NCBI GenBank assembly: GCA_013214525.1
Contig: JABSSG010000002.1
Coordinates: forward strand, 1 to 63,083
Source of the DNA: Rickettsiales bacterium
GTDB taxonomy: Bacteria > Pseudomonadota > Alphaproteobacteria > Rickettsiales > JABSSG01
Direction: 5' to 3'
Length of the DNA stretch: 63,083 nucleotides
Shown here in pieces: positions 16,508-24,185 of the stretch. The notes below the pieces were generated by a model. That model ran no database searches and was not told the origin of the DNA. It saw nothing but the letters and a program-made list of their open reading frames with translations. Position 1 is the stretch's first letter, and each line of letters opens with the position of its first letter. Position numbers and translations under genes: made by a program.

Positions 16508-18262
16508 CTACATCTTTGATGTTGGCTTTACCCCTATCAATTTAAGACCACTACCTATAATTTTAATAACAGCTTGCAGTAAAACCAAACGTGCAGCTGT
16601 TAACTCAGAGCTACCTTCAACAATAAACTTTAAATCTTGATCTTCATTTCCTGCATTCCAAAAAGCATGGAACTTAGCTGCAATAGTCTGTAAATATGAA
16701 ACTAATTTTTGTGGATCATGATTTAAAGCAGCTATTTTTACTTGCCTTGGCCAATAGCTTAAATATCTTATTAAATCTAATTCGACTTCATTCTTTAATA
16801 AAGTCAAATTAACTTTATCCCAAGTTTCTACTGCTTTCTTGAAAGCTTTATGTGCAGATTCTTCTGCATTAGTTAATACAGAACAACCACGTGCATATGC
16901 ATATTGCACATAAAACACTGGATTATCTTTAGACTGATCTTTAGCTTTTTCTACATCAAATTCCATAACAGAGTTGGTTTTACGTGTAAGCATCATAAAT
17001 CTTAATACATCTTTTCCAACTAGGTCTAAAACCTGCTCTATACTAACAAAATTTCCAGCTCTTTTTGACATTTTAAGAGGATTTCCGTCTTTAAGAAACA
17101 CCACAAGCTGTGATAATTTTATATCTAAGATGTTCTTACCCTTATTTAATGCAGAACACATTGCATACATCCTTTTTTTATACCCTGTGTGATCTGGACC
17201 CATTATTAAAATAAGTTCACTAAAACCTCGTGAAATTTTTTCTTCTAAATAAGCAGCATCAGCTGCAAAATATGTCCAACTTCCATCAGATTTTTTTAGA
17301 GATCTGTCAGTATCATCTCCATATTCAGTTGATCTAAACAATAATAACTTTTTTGCTTGCCATTCAGCATTTTCCTTACCTTTAGGTTTTTTAAGAATCC
17401 CTTGATATACTAAATTTGACTTTTGTAATCTATCTACCAGTTTCTGAATTCTATGCTCTTTATGAAGCAATGTTTCATAAAAAAATATATCGTGCTTTAT
17501 TCCAAGACTGCTTAAATCTTTCTTTATAAGCTTAAGCATTTCTTCAATAGCGAACTCTCTAATAATTGGATGCCATTCATTTTGATCTGCATCAACAAAT
17601 TTATCTTTATATTGAGACTTAAGAAGCTTTGCTGCTTCTATAATATACTCACCAGGATAACAATCTTCTGGAAATTTAACATTGTTTTTCTTTTCAAATA
17701 ACTCTAAATACCTTAAATAAATAGATTCAGCTACTTTATCAATCTGGTTACCTGCATCGTTTATATAGCATTCTTTAACAACTTCATATCCTACATACTG
17801 AAGTAGTGATGCTAAAACATCACCATAAATTGAACCACTAGCATGCCCAATATGCATAGGACCAGTTGGATTTGGTGATGCGTATTCTACGTTGACTCTT
17901 TTATCTTCACCAATATCAGATTTAGCATAAAGATCTCCTCTATCAAGAATATTAAACAGCTCATGCTTCCAAATATGAGGTTTTACTACAAGATTGAGAA
18001 AACCAACTCCAGCAAAAGATACATTGAAAAACATCTTATCTCTTTCAAGTTCTGTTTTAAGTAGCTTAGCTATATCTAAAGGAGATTTTTTTAATTGTGG
18101 AGCTAAAATCATAGCTACATTTGTAGAAATATCTCCATATCTACTATCGTGAGGAATTTCTATAACAACATTTTTTAAATCTAAATTTATCCAATCTTCT
18201 TGTTTAGCAACATGCTCAATGCTCAAAATAACTTTATTATAAACAAGATCATAAACATTCAT
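16508..18262 (-). CDS. argS: Arginyl-tRNA synthetase
   Basis: This class I aminoacyl-tRNA synthetase charges tRNA-Arg and has about 584 residues, normal for ArgRS. The N-terminal Add-1 domain is present. HIGH occurs in ASPNPTGPMHIGHASG, the KMSKS equivalent is KMSKRAGNFV, and the C-terminal anticodon-binding domain is complete to residue 584. The frame is open to a GTG at 18271; I prefer ATG at 18262 (MNVYDLV), though neither has a strong ribosome-binding site. In many Alphaproteobacteria argS is linked to dgt and the SPOR gene, as here, but repeats now fill the argS-SPOR gap. Confidence 0.95.
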   Translation of the reverse strand: MNVYDLVYNKVILSIEHVAKQEDWINLDLKNVVIEIPHDSRYGDISTNVAMILAPQLKKSPLDIAKLLKTELERDKMFFNVSFAGVGFLNLVVKPHIWKHELFNILDRGDLYAKSDIGEDKRVNVEYASPNPTGPMHIGHASGSIYGDVLASLLQYVGYEVVKECYINDAGNQIDKVAESIYLRYLELFEKKNNVKFPEDCYPGEYIIEAAKLLKSQYKDKFVDADQNEWHPIIREFAIEEMLKLIKKDLSSLGIKHDIFFYETLLHKEHRIQKLVDRLQKSNLVYQGILKKPKGKENAEWQAKKLLLFRSTEYGDDTDRSLKKSDGSWTYFAADAAYLEEKISRGFSELILIMGPDHTGYKKRMYAMCSALNKGKNILDIKLSQLVVFLKDGNPLKMSKRAGNFVSIEQVLDLVGKDVLRFMMLTRKTNSVMEFDVEKAKDQSKDNPVFYVQYAYARGCSVLTNAEESAHKAFKKAVETWDKVNLTLLKNEVELDLIRYLSYWPRQVKIAALNHDPQKLVSYLQTIAAKFHAFWNAGNEDQDLKFIVEGSSELTAARLVLLQAVIKIIGSGLKLIGVKPTSKM

Positions 18263-18339
18263 TGGATACACATATAGATTGCTAACAAAAAACTATATGA
18301 AAATTGAGATATAGTCAACTACATGATACTCTTTCTAAC

Positions 18340-18502
18340 GATACTCCTCACACTTGAAGAGTCCTAGTTTTAAAGAAAGAAAATGAAGTCAGTGTTAAAA
18401 TGAAAATTCGAGAGTATTGGCAATATTCAAAACATTTTTATGCAAAAATAATAATTAAATTTTCAAAATAAAAAATAGGGTTTTTCAAATACGAGGAGTA
18501 TA
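18340..18502. repeat. Family A palindromic repeat, full copy (A3)
   Basis: The left end is ATACTCCTCACACTTGAAGA and the right end is TTTTTCAAATACGAGGAGTA plus TA. The inner segment TCCTAGTTTTAAAGAAAGAA is shared with A1. The ends use the CTCCTCG variant instead of CTAATCG, so two sub-types of end exist. The element lies between argS and the glycine-rich membrane protein genes. Confidence 0.8.
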
Positions 18503-18523
18503 TTAAAATAGAAAAATTTGAAA

Positions 18524-18898
18524 CTATTTCTTCTTATACAGAAGGTTATGAACAACTAAAGGAATTGCAAATCCAGTAGCACTTGATATTACAACTAATA
18601 TAACAATTTTCATGAACATTGTCATAGGAACAACTATCATAGCAACATTTCCAAATATTGTTGCTATTAATCCACCTACTAAGCATCCTAAAATTGTTAT
18701 AAGTAACCTATGCACTACAGAAATTTTCTTTGATACTGCATTTCTATAGATCATAGAGCCACTGAGTATTGCTCCCAATCCAAAAAATTTTCCAATAGAA
18801 AACCCTATAATTCCTAATGCTATTACCTTCAAACCTTTTTTAATTTTAGATAACTTAAAAATATTATTTAATTTATTGAATTTTTTTATCTTTAACAT
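18524..18898 (-). CDS. Small glycine-rich membrane protein, unknown (trio member 1)
   Basis: This 124-residue protein has a Lys-rich N-terminus (MLKIKKFNKLNNIFKLSKIK) followed by three to four hydrophobic segments with small-residue spacing (IGFSIGKFFGLGAILSG, ILGCLVGGLIATIFGN, ISSATGFAIPLVV). It ends in YKKK. No domain is recognised. The layout (hydrophobic, Gly-rich hairpins with cationic ends) is shared with the next two genes, suggesting a small paralogous family. ATG at 18898. It lies 27 nt downstream of the second trio gene, so the two are probably cotranscribed. Confidence 0.6.
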   Translation of the reverse strand: MLKIKKFNKLNNIFKLSKIKKGLKVIALGIIGFSIGKFFGLGAILSGSMIYRNAVSKKISVVHRLLITILGCLVGGLIATIFGNVAMIVVPMTMFMKIVILVVISSATGFAIPLVVHNLLYKKK

Positions 18899-18925
18899 AA
18901 CTAACCTCTTATATTGATATATATC

Positions 18926-19441
18926 TTATGTTGCTTTAAGATGAACTTTTCTCTTAGATATAGATGTTTTTTTATGCAACTTAGAACTTGCTCTTGTTGT
19001 TTTTTTACATTTTTTTGTAAAAAAAATATTTTGTAACTTAAAAGCTATTTTCGTAGTTAAATCACCAAAAAAGGCAGCTATTGCTGTTCCTCCAACAAAC
19101 AACCCTACAATACCTCCAATAGTATGAAAAAAAGCTCCTACTAACACTGATATCATTAAAATAAACCCTCCTAAAACAGCTCCTATACTAGTCGTTAATA
19201 TAAGTAATGAAGAGTTAGAAGAAGAATTTAGTTTTTCGCTTTGCTTGGCTGCAATATATCCACCAATCAATGCTCCTACAACAAATGAATTACCAATTGC
19301 AATAAATAATGCTGCCAATGCAATCAGAATAGCTACCGCTGTATTTTTTTTACAAAAACTTATAATTTCTGTTTTATTGAATCTCAAAGTAAATTTTGAA
19401 TTTTTACTTTTAGTACTCTTTAAAATCTTCTTAATCATCAT
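18926..19441 (-). CDS. Glycine-rich membrane protein with cationic tail, unknown (trio member 2)
   Basis: From ATG at 19441 this is about 171 residues (an upstream TTG at 19453 also opens the frame; AGAGG precedes the ATGs). After a Lys-rich N-terminus come hydrophobic segments with glycine-zipper spacing: AVLIALAALFIAIGNSFVVG, ALIGGYIAAKQ, IGAVLGGFILMISVLVGAF and GGIVGLFVGGTAIAAFFG. The tail from KKCKKTTRASSKLHKK onward is very basic. I recognise no family. Glycine zippers occur in pore-forming and membrane-oligomerising proteins, but a role is not established here. Confidence 0.58.
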   Translation of the reverse strand: MMIKKILKSTKSKNSKFTLRFNKTEIISFCKKNTAVAILIALAALFIAIGNSFVVGALIGGYIAAKQSEKLNSSSNSSLLILTTSIGAVLGGFILMISVLVGAFFHTIGGIVGLFVGGTAIAAFFGDLTTKIAFKLQNIFFTKKCKKTTRASSKLHKKTSISKRKVHLKAT

Positions 19442-19578
19442 ACCTCTAAACAAATTATGTTCATATTACAAAAAAGTTTACAATAAAATGATTAACAAAA
19501 AGTAAATAAAATTATAATAATTCAAAAATAGTTAATTTTTTGAAGCATTAAAGAAGAAAAACAGAAATGATACCACGC

Positions 19579-19612
19579 TTAAAAATAGAAATGTTCAAAT
19601 ACGAGGAGTATA
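19579..19612. repeat. Family A half copy
   Basis: TTAAAAATAGAAATGTTCAA followed by ATACGAGGAGTATA matches the right end of family A (CTCCTCG sub-type). I find no matching left end nearby. It lies between the second and third glycine-rich membrane protein genes. Confidence 0.6.
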
Positions 19613-19688
19613 GAGCAAAATTTATAGATTATGATTCTACCTAAACAAACATCTTAAAGGTTTAACTCTAAAACAAGGGTTTATCTAC

Positions 19689-20165
19689 CTATTTCTTTGC
19701 ACGTGACATACGTCTTCGTACCATTCTCTTTTTTGCTCTATTTTTATTTCCTCTTTTAGACTTTTCTTTAGGTGAACTCTTATCTATTTTTGAAACAACA
19801 TCTTCTGAAAGAGTAACATTTTTTTCTGTTAGAACATCTGCAATACGAATTCCGCCCAGTAAGGCTATAACAACACCTGCTATACTACCTATTATTCTAC
19901 CTATTGATCCAATCAAGTCACCAATCTTACTTAAAGCTAAAGTAGCAACAATACCTATAATACCTCCCAAAAATGTTGCAAAAAGTCGCTTAGGTAAAGA
20001 TCCCTCATCTGCAGTTGCCCCTTTATAAGCAACCGCTCCACCAACAGTTCCTCCTAACCCTACAAAACCTGCTACAACAAAACTTAAAATAGCTATCCCT
20101 ATAATTGGCCAATCTTTCTTAAAAAAATCTTGTACCTTATCAAACCACTCTTCTTTAAATACCAT
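19689..20165 (-). CDS. Glycine-rich membrane protein with cationic tail, unknown (trio member 3)
   Basis: This 158-residue protein has a short amphipathic start (MVFKEEWFDKVQDFFKK) and three hydrophobic glycine-rich stretches (IAILSFVVAGFVGLGGTVGG, LFATFLGGIIGIVATLAL, IGRIIGSIAGVVIALLGGI). It ends in about 30 residues dominated by Lys and Arg (KEKSKRGNKNRAKKRMVRRR). The layout parallels the two preceding minus-strand proteins. The basic tail would be cytoplasmic by the positive-inside rule, or could resemble a nuclear-localisation or nucleic-acid-binding tail. No family is recognised, and expression is inferred from the intact frame alone. Confidence 0.6.
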   Translation of the reverse strand: MVFKEEWFDKVQDFFKKDWPIIGIAILSFVVAGFVGLGGTVGGAVAYKGATADEGSLPKRLFATFLGGIIGIVATLALSKIGDLIGSIGRIIGSIAGVVIALLGGIRIADVLTEKNVTLSEDVVSKIDKSSPKEKSKRGNKNRAKKRMVRRRMSRAKK

Positions 20166-20281
20166 CTATTTTGCTGATTTAGTTTATAACCCTTATAAAA
20201 AATTATACTAATTTTACAATTTAAGTTTATCTTACAAAGATTAATAAAATATAAAGAGCATCAAATTTAAAGTATCCTTTT

Positions 20282-20312
20282 GAAAATAGGGATATTCAGG
20301 TGTGATGGCTAT
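20282..20312. repeat. Family A half copy (degenerate)
   Basis: GAAAATAGGGATATTCAGGT followed by GTGATGGCTAT resembles the right end of family A with several changes. It lies just downstream of the CIIL protein gene. Confidence 0.45.
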
Positions 20313-20329
20313 AAAGCAGACGAGACATA

Positions 20330-20677
20330 TTATAAAATAATACACTCACAACCATTATCTCCTTTGCCACTGTTTTTGTTCGACTCTCCAATAACCTCAG
20401 GTCTACTTAACTCATCAGTTATCTTAGCAATCGATCCACTTGGAAAAAAACCGTGTACTGGATCATGACGAAATACCACTGGAGTATTTATAGATGACCG
20501 TGCTACATGCTGACTAAAAAGTTGTGCATTAGATGTAACTGTATAATCATGCACGCTATCTACATTTTCAAGTTGTTGACAATTTACAGATAAAGACATC
20601 TGGGCTTCTATCTGTGGATGCTTCGCTTCACTATCTACTAATTTACCATTGTTATTTTGTTTTTTTTCTTTGACCAT
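20330..20677 (-). CDS. Small soluble protein ending in a CaaX box (CIIL), unknown
   Basis: This 115-residue, hydrophilic protein has no signal peptide or membrane segment and no recognised domain. The N-terminus is Lys/Asn-rich (MVKEKKQNNNGK). The C-terminus is GDNGCECIIL followed by TAA. CIIL fits the eukaryotic CaaX prenylation motif (Cys-aliphatic-aliphatic-Leu, the geranylgeranyl type), with a second Cys two residues before. Bacteria do not prenylate proteins, but effectors such as Legionella AnkB and Salmonella SifA carry CaaX ends and are lipidated by the host. It is a stand-alone gene next to other accessory genes. The effector role is inference; the open frame and tail are seen directly. 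Confidence 0.55.
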   Translation of the reverse strand: MVKEKKQNNNGKLVDSEAKHPQIEAQMSLSVNCQQLENVDSVHDYTVTSNAQLFSQHVARSSINTPVVFRHDPVHGFFPSGSIAKITDELSRPEVIGESNKNSGKGDNGCECIIL

Positions 20678-20806
20678 ATAATACCTATCAATGTATTACT
20701 AATACTACTCTATTTTTATATAAAAATTATTCAATTCATTAGCAATTTCTATAGTATTTAATAATATTAACCAAATCTATGATATAAAAAATACACAATG
20801 AGTATA

Positions 20807-21487
20807 TTACTGCCAAAGAGTAAGCTTTCCCTTACCAACTTCATATTTAGAAAGTTTATTAAGAAAATTCATTCCTAGCAAAGAGCCAGATAAACCTTCT
20901 TTTGCCACATAACCACCAATGTTTTTAACTAATACATCACCAACTTGAACAGAATCAAACTCTATATACGCAACAAAGTTAACTCCCTTTGCAGTTTGTA
21001 CCCTTATATCATATTTCAAACTTTCAAGATCAATGCCTAAATTTTTAGCATCCCTTGCTGAAAGTGTTATTTTTGTAGCTCCAGTATCCAATAAAAAATG
21101 TACTGGATAGCCATTTACCTTAGCATCTATCATAAAATGTCCATTATTGCCTGCATAAAATGTTACAGATCCATCTCTGTTTGTCTGACCAACAGCAGGA
21201 ACCAGTTGACCAAAAACCTTAAAAAAATATTGTTTCAACTCCCATTGATAACCATAAACTGTTAAACCTATAAGAGCAATACCAGTCCAAACAATAAGGC
21301 TATTTACAACCAGTTTTTTATCAAAATTAGATCTAGCCAAACCCAATACTATTAAAATAAGAACTGCTGATATTTGAGCCAAAGCTATAGAATTTTCTTC
21401 ATTATCGAGTATGTATGGAAATTGCTTATTTAATAAATATAATCCCACACCAACAATCAAGGTAAGTATAATAACCCAATATCTCAT
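20807..21487 (-). CDS. Retropepsin-like aspartic protease, membrane-anchored (paralogue 1)
   Basis: This 226-residue protein fits the TIGR02281 clan AA aspartic protease family. Residues 1-95 hold about three membrane segments. The protease domain follows, with the catalytic FLLDTGATKITLSARDAKNLGI segment and a C-terminal flap-like region ending SLLGMNFLNKLSKYEVGKGKL. Only one D-T-G per chain is present, so it should act as a homodimer like retroviral protease. Rickettsia APRc is the nearest well-known bacterial parallel. It is the longest of three tandem paralogues and the only one with several membrane segments, matching the usual alphaproteobacterial form, so it is probably the parent copy. 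Confidence 0.87.
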   Translation of the reverse strand: MRYWVIILTLIVGVGLYLLNKQFPYILDNEENSIALAQISAVLILIVLGLARSNFDKKLVVNSLIVWTGIALIGLTVYGYQWELKQYFFKVFGQLVPAVGQTNRDGSVTFYAGNNGHFMIDAKVNGYPVHFLLDTGATKITLSARDAKNLGIDLESLKYDIRVQTAKGVNFVAYIEFDSVQVGDVLVKNIGGYVAKEGLSGSLLGMNFLNKLSKYEVGKGKLTLWQ

Positions 21488-21518
21488 CTAAATATATCTA
21501 AGTGACAAATTTATAGTA

Positions 21519-21546
21519 TATACTAACCATACTTAAAAACTAGGAG
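21519..21546. repeat. Family A half copy
   Basis: TATACTAACCATACTTAAAA and following bases match the left end of family A. It lies between the first and second retropepsin-like genes. Confidence 0.5.
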
Positions 21547-21561
21547 TTTTTAGAACAGGTA

Positions 21562-22047
21562 TTACTGCCAAAGAACAAGTAACTTACCCCTTTTAACCTC
21601 ATACTTACTGAGTCTCCTAAGAAAGTTCATCCCCAATAAAGAACTAGATAAACCTTCTTTTGCTACATAACCACCAATATTTTTAATAACAATATCGCCA
21701 ACCTGAATCGAATCAAATACTACATATGCTACATGATTGATTCCTTTTGCAGTTCTTACTTTCACGTTATATTTTAAATTTTCAAGATCAATTCCTAACT
21801 TTGTAGCATCTTTTGCTGAAAGCGTTACCTTAGTAGCACCAGTATCAAATAAAAAACGTACTGGAAATTTATTCACTTTAGATTTAACTATAAAATGTCC
21901 TCCTCTAGTAACCTGAAAACTTGCAGAACCTTTTTTATTTGTTTGCTCAAGATAACAAGCTTTAAGTTGTCCAACAGAATTAGATTTTGTTTGTCCAATG
22001 GATTTACAACTAAAAATCAATATAAGTATTATAATCCAATATCTCAT
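21562..22047 (-). CDS. Retropepsin-like aspartic protease, secreted form (paralogue 2)
   Basis: This 161-residue paralogue keeps a single N-terminal hydrophobic signal (MRYWIIILILIFSCKSIGQ) and then the protease domain with FLFDTGATKVTLSAKDATKLGI. The catalytic Asp-Thr-Gly is intact. The end SSLLGMNFLRRLSKYEVKRGKL is shared with its neighbours. Cys in IFSC could be a weak lipobox. Compared with paralogue 1 it has lost the extra membrane segments and would be released into, or tethered in, the periplasm. It lies 75 nt from paralogue 1, arising by tandem duplication. Confidence 0.83.
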   Translation of the reverse strand: MRYWIIILILIFSCKSIGQTKSNSVGQLKACYLEQTNKKGSASFQVTRGGHFIVKSKVNKFPVRFLFDTGATKVTLSAKDATKLGIDLENLKYNVKVRTAKGINHVAYVVFDSIQVGDIVIKNIGGYVAKEGLSSSLLGMNFLRRLSKYEVKRGKLLVLWQ

Positions 22048-22185
22048 TTAAATTCCTTTAAATAATAAAATTATAATAGCATTATACCGTAAAAATTATT
22101 AATGTAAATTAATAATATTGAAATAAATGTAGTACGTTAAATTGAATGCTTTTAACCTACTCCCAAAAACAGTATTCTTCAGACA

Positions 22186-22324
22186 TATTCTCCTCGTATT
22201 TGAAAATTATGATATCAAGTTTAAAAATCCAAGAATATTGGGAGTATTCGAGGTATTTTTAAGCTGAAAACAGCAACTTTATTTTCAAACTTAAAAATAA
22301 GAATATTCAAGCACAAGGAGTATA
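22186..22324. repeat. Family A palindromic repeat, full copy (A4)
   Basis: The left end TATTCTCCTCGTATTTGAAA and right end TATTCAAGCACAAGGAGTATA bound about 139 bp. The inner part includes GATATCAAGTTTAAAAATCC and TTTATTTTCAAACTTAAAAA, as in other copies. It separates the second and third protease paralogues and ends just before the third gene's stop codon. Confidence 0.8.
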
Positions 22325-22327
22325 TAA

Positions 22328-22831
22328 CTATTGCCAAAGAGTAAGCTTTCCTTTGCTAACTTGATATTTACTGAGCTTACTAAGAAAATTCATACCCAAT
22401 AAAGAACTAGACAACCCTTTTTTTACTACATGTCCAGCAATATTTTTAACAACAATATTGCCAACCTGAATAGAATCAAATATCACATGTGCTGCACAAT
22501 TAATTCCTTTTGCAGTTCTTACTTTTACATCACATTTGAGACTGTCAAGGTCAATTCCTAGATTCATAGCATCTCTTGCTGAAAGTGTTATTTTGGTGGC
22601 ACCAGTATCTAATAAAAAATATACTGGATGACTATTTGTATTAGATTGAATCTTTACTTTAGATTTAACTATATAATGACCACCTCTACTTACATAAAAA
22701 GTTATTGAGTTTTCTTGTTTCGTTCTCTTAATAGGACAAACTTCAGCTTGTTCAATAAGATGAGATCCTTCTTGCCCAATAGATTGATTACTAATAAAAA
22801 TTAAAACAAGCACAATAACTATATATCTCAT
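22328..22831 (-). CDS. Retropepsin-like aspartic protease, secreted form (paralogue 3)
   Basis: This 167-residue protein has a signal peptide (MRYIVIVLVLIFISNQSIGQ) and a protease domain with FLLDTGATKITLSARDAMNLGI, ending SSLLGMNFLSKLSKYQVSKGKL. Relative to paralogue 2 there is a short insertion around VKIQSNTNSHP before the active site. Catalytic residues are intact. It is divergently arranged with the DevB-type exporter gene 158 nt away. Possible roles are maturation of envelope or exported proteins; no substrate is indicated. Confidence 0.83.
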   Translation of the reverse strand: MRYIVIVLVLIFISNQSIGQEGSHLIEQAEVCPIKRTKQENSITFYVSRGGHYIVKSKVKIQSNTNSHPVYFLLDTGATKITLSARDAMNLGIDLDSLKCDVKVRTAKGINCAAHVIFDSIQVGNIVVKNIAGHVVKKGLSSSLLGMNFLSKLSKYQVSKGKLTLWQ

Positions 22832-22988
22832 CTAAACTTCCTTAACTAATATAAATTGGAACAATATTATATAATAAAAAAGTTTCAAAATAAATTAGTA
22901 ATTTAGTAATAAAAATAATGTAATATATTTATTACACTTGAAAAATTGAAGTTTTTATGTGTGGTATGTATTTATTTAATAGACGGTT

Positions 22989-24185
22989 ATGCAAAATAAT
23001 AATAAGGAAAAACTCCCGATTTTCCTAAAAAGAAAAAACCAAGAACCAGAAGAGTCAGAAGACAGCTTTCTTCATAAAACACCTTTTATATTATTAGCAT
23101 TCTTTCTATTTGTTACAGCGGGGTTTTATTTTCAACTGCCAGGATTTACACTTTTGTCTTCTCCTTTCAAAACTTACTCTTTTAAAGAAAAAACAAAAAA
23201 TTTACCAATTAAAACTAATCAAAATCAAGAATTATATACAAATGGTAAATATATAGTAGGATTAGGCACAATTGTTCCAAAAAGTAAGATGTTAAGCATA
23301 GCCGCTCCCTTTGGATCTAATGATGCTAAAATTAAAACCATACTTGTTGAAATTGGTAAAAAAGTAACACATAACCAATTATTAGCATTACTAGATAACA
23401 GAACATTATTACAAGCTTCCGTAGAAGCAGCTGAATCAGAATTAGCTGTTAAAGAAGCTGCCTTAAAACAAACAATAAGTTCAATTTCATGGCAATTAGA
23501 AGAAGCAAAAGCAGAATTACAAAGACTGCAAGCAAAAGTTAAAAAAGCCCAATTAGATTATATCCGTGCTAAAGAATTGCACGACCAAGAAGTTATTCCA
23601 CGATCTGATTTTGAAGAAAAAGAATCTCTTAAACTACAATTTGAACATGAATTAAATGAATCTAAGGCACGCTTGAAAAGCTTTTCAGAAAATGATATTG
23701 AAAACCAAGTAGATGTGGTTGTTGCACGCAAGAATGTTGAAAATGCTAAAACTCAATTAAAGCTTAGAAAAGAGGAACTAAAAAAATCAGAAATTCGTGC
23801 TCCTATAGATGGCACCATAATTGACATCAATGCACAAGAAGGAGAAACTCCACCAGCTGAAGGAGTTTTTTACATGGGTGATTTGAGCCAAATGAGAGTT
23901 AATATAGATATTTATCAAACACAAATATCTCAGGTCAAAATTGGAACAAAAGTTGATATTTTATCTGATGCCTTACCACAAACTTTAACAGGTAATGTAG
24001 TTGAAAAAGGATTACTAGTAAAAAGACAAAACCGTGTCTATGATTCTCCTACTGCTCAAACGGATAACCGTGTTGTTGAAGTTGTTGTAATGCTAGATGA
24101 AGAATCTAGTAAAATAGCAGCTGCTTTTTCTAACTTACAAGTTATAGCAAAAATTCATATTAATGATAAAGAGGATGCTTCATGA
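22989..24185 (+). CDS. devB: DevB-type periplasmic adaptor (HlyD family)
   Basis: This 398-residue membrane-fusion protein has an N-terminal anchor at residues about 28-48 (TPFILLAFFLFVTAGFYFQL), a split biotinyl-lipoyl domain (AAPFGSNDAKIKTILVEIG and KSEIRAPIDGTIIDINAQEG) and a long helical hairpin in between (about residues 140-265, rich in Ala, Glu, Lys). Beta-barrel segments follow. It lies in the order devB-devC-devA, with a 4-nt ATGA overlap to the permease gene. DevBCA exporters are best known from cyanobacteria, where DevBCA-TolC exports heterocyst glycolipids. The substrate here is unknown and no TolC-like gene is in the window. Confidence 0.85.
   Translation: MQNNNKEKLPIFLKRKNQEPEESEDSFLHKTPFILLAFFLFVTAGFYFQLPGFTLLSSPFKTYSFKEKTKNLPIKTNQNQELYTNGKYIVGLGTIVPKSKMLSIAAPFGSNDAKIKTILVEIGKKVTHNQLLALLDNRTLLQASVEAAESELAVKEAALKQTISSISWQLEEAKAELQRLQAKVKKAQLDYIRAKELHDQEVIPRSDFEEKESLKLQFEHELNESKARLKSFSENDIENQVDVVVARKNVENAKTQLKLRKEELKKSEIRAPIDGTIIDINAQEGETPPAEGVFYMGDLSQMRVNIDIYQTQISQVKIGTKVDILSDALPQTLTGNVVEKGLLVKRQNRVYDSPTAQTDNRVVEVVVMLDEESSKIAAAFSNLQVIAKIHINDKEDAS

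Noticed and set aside
16431..16640. Plus-strand 69-codon frame from 16431 into argS
   Set aside because: Its first part is repeat A2 and its remainder is antisense to argS; no ribosome-binding site.
18524..20165. Prophage holin-lysin cassette
   Set aside because: The proteins are holin-like only in hydrophobicity; no endolysin, terminase or structural phage gene is near.
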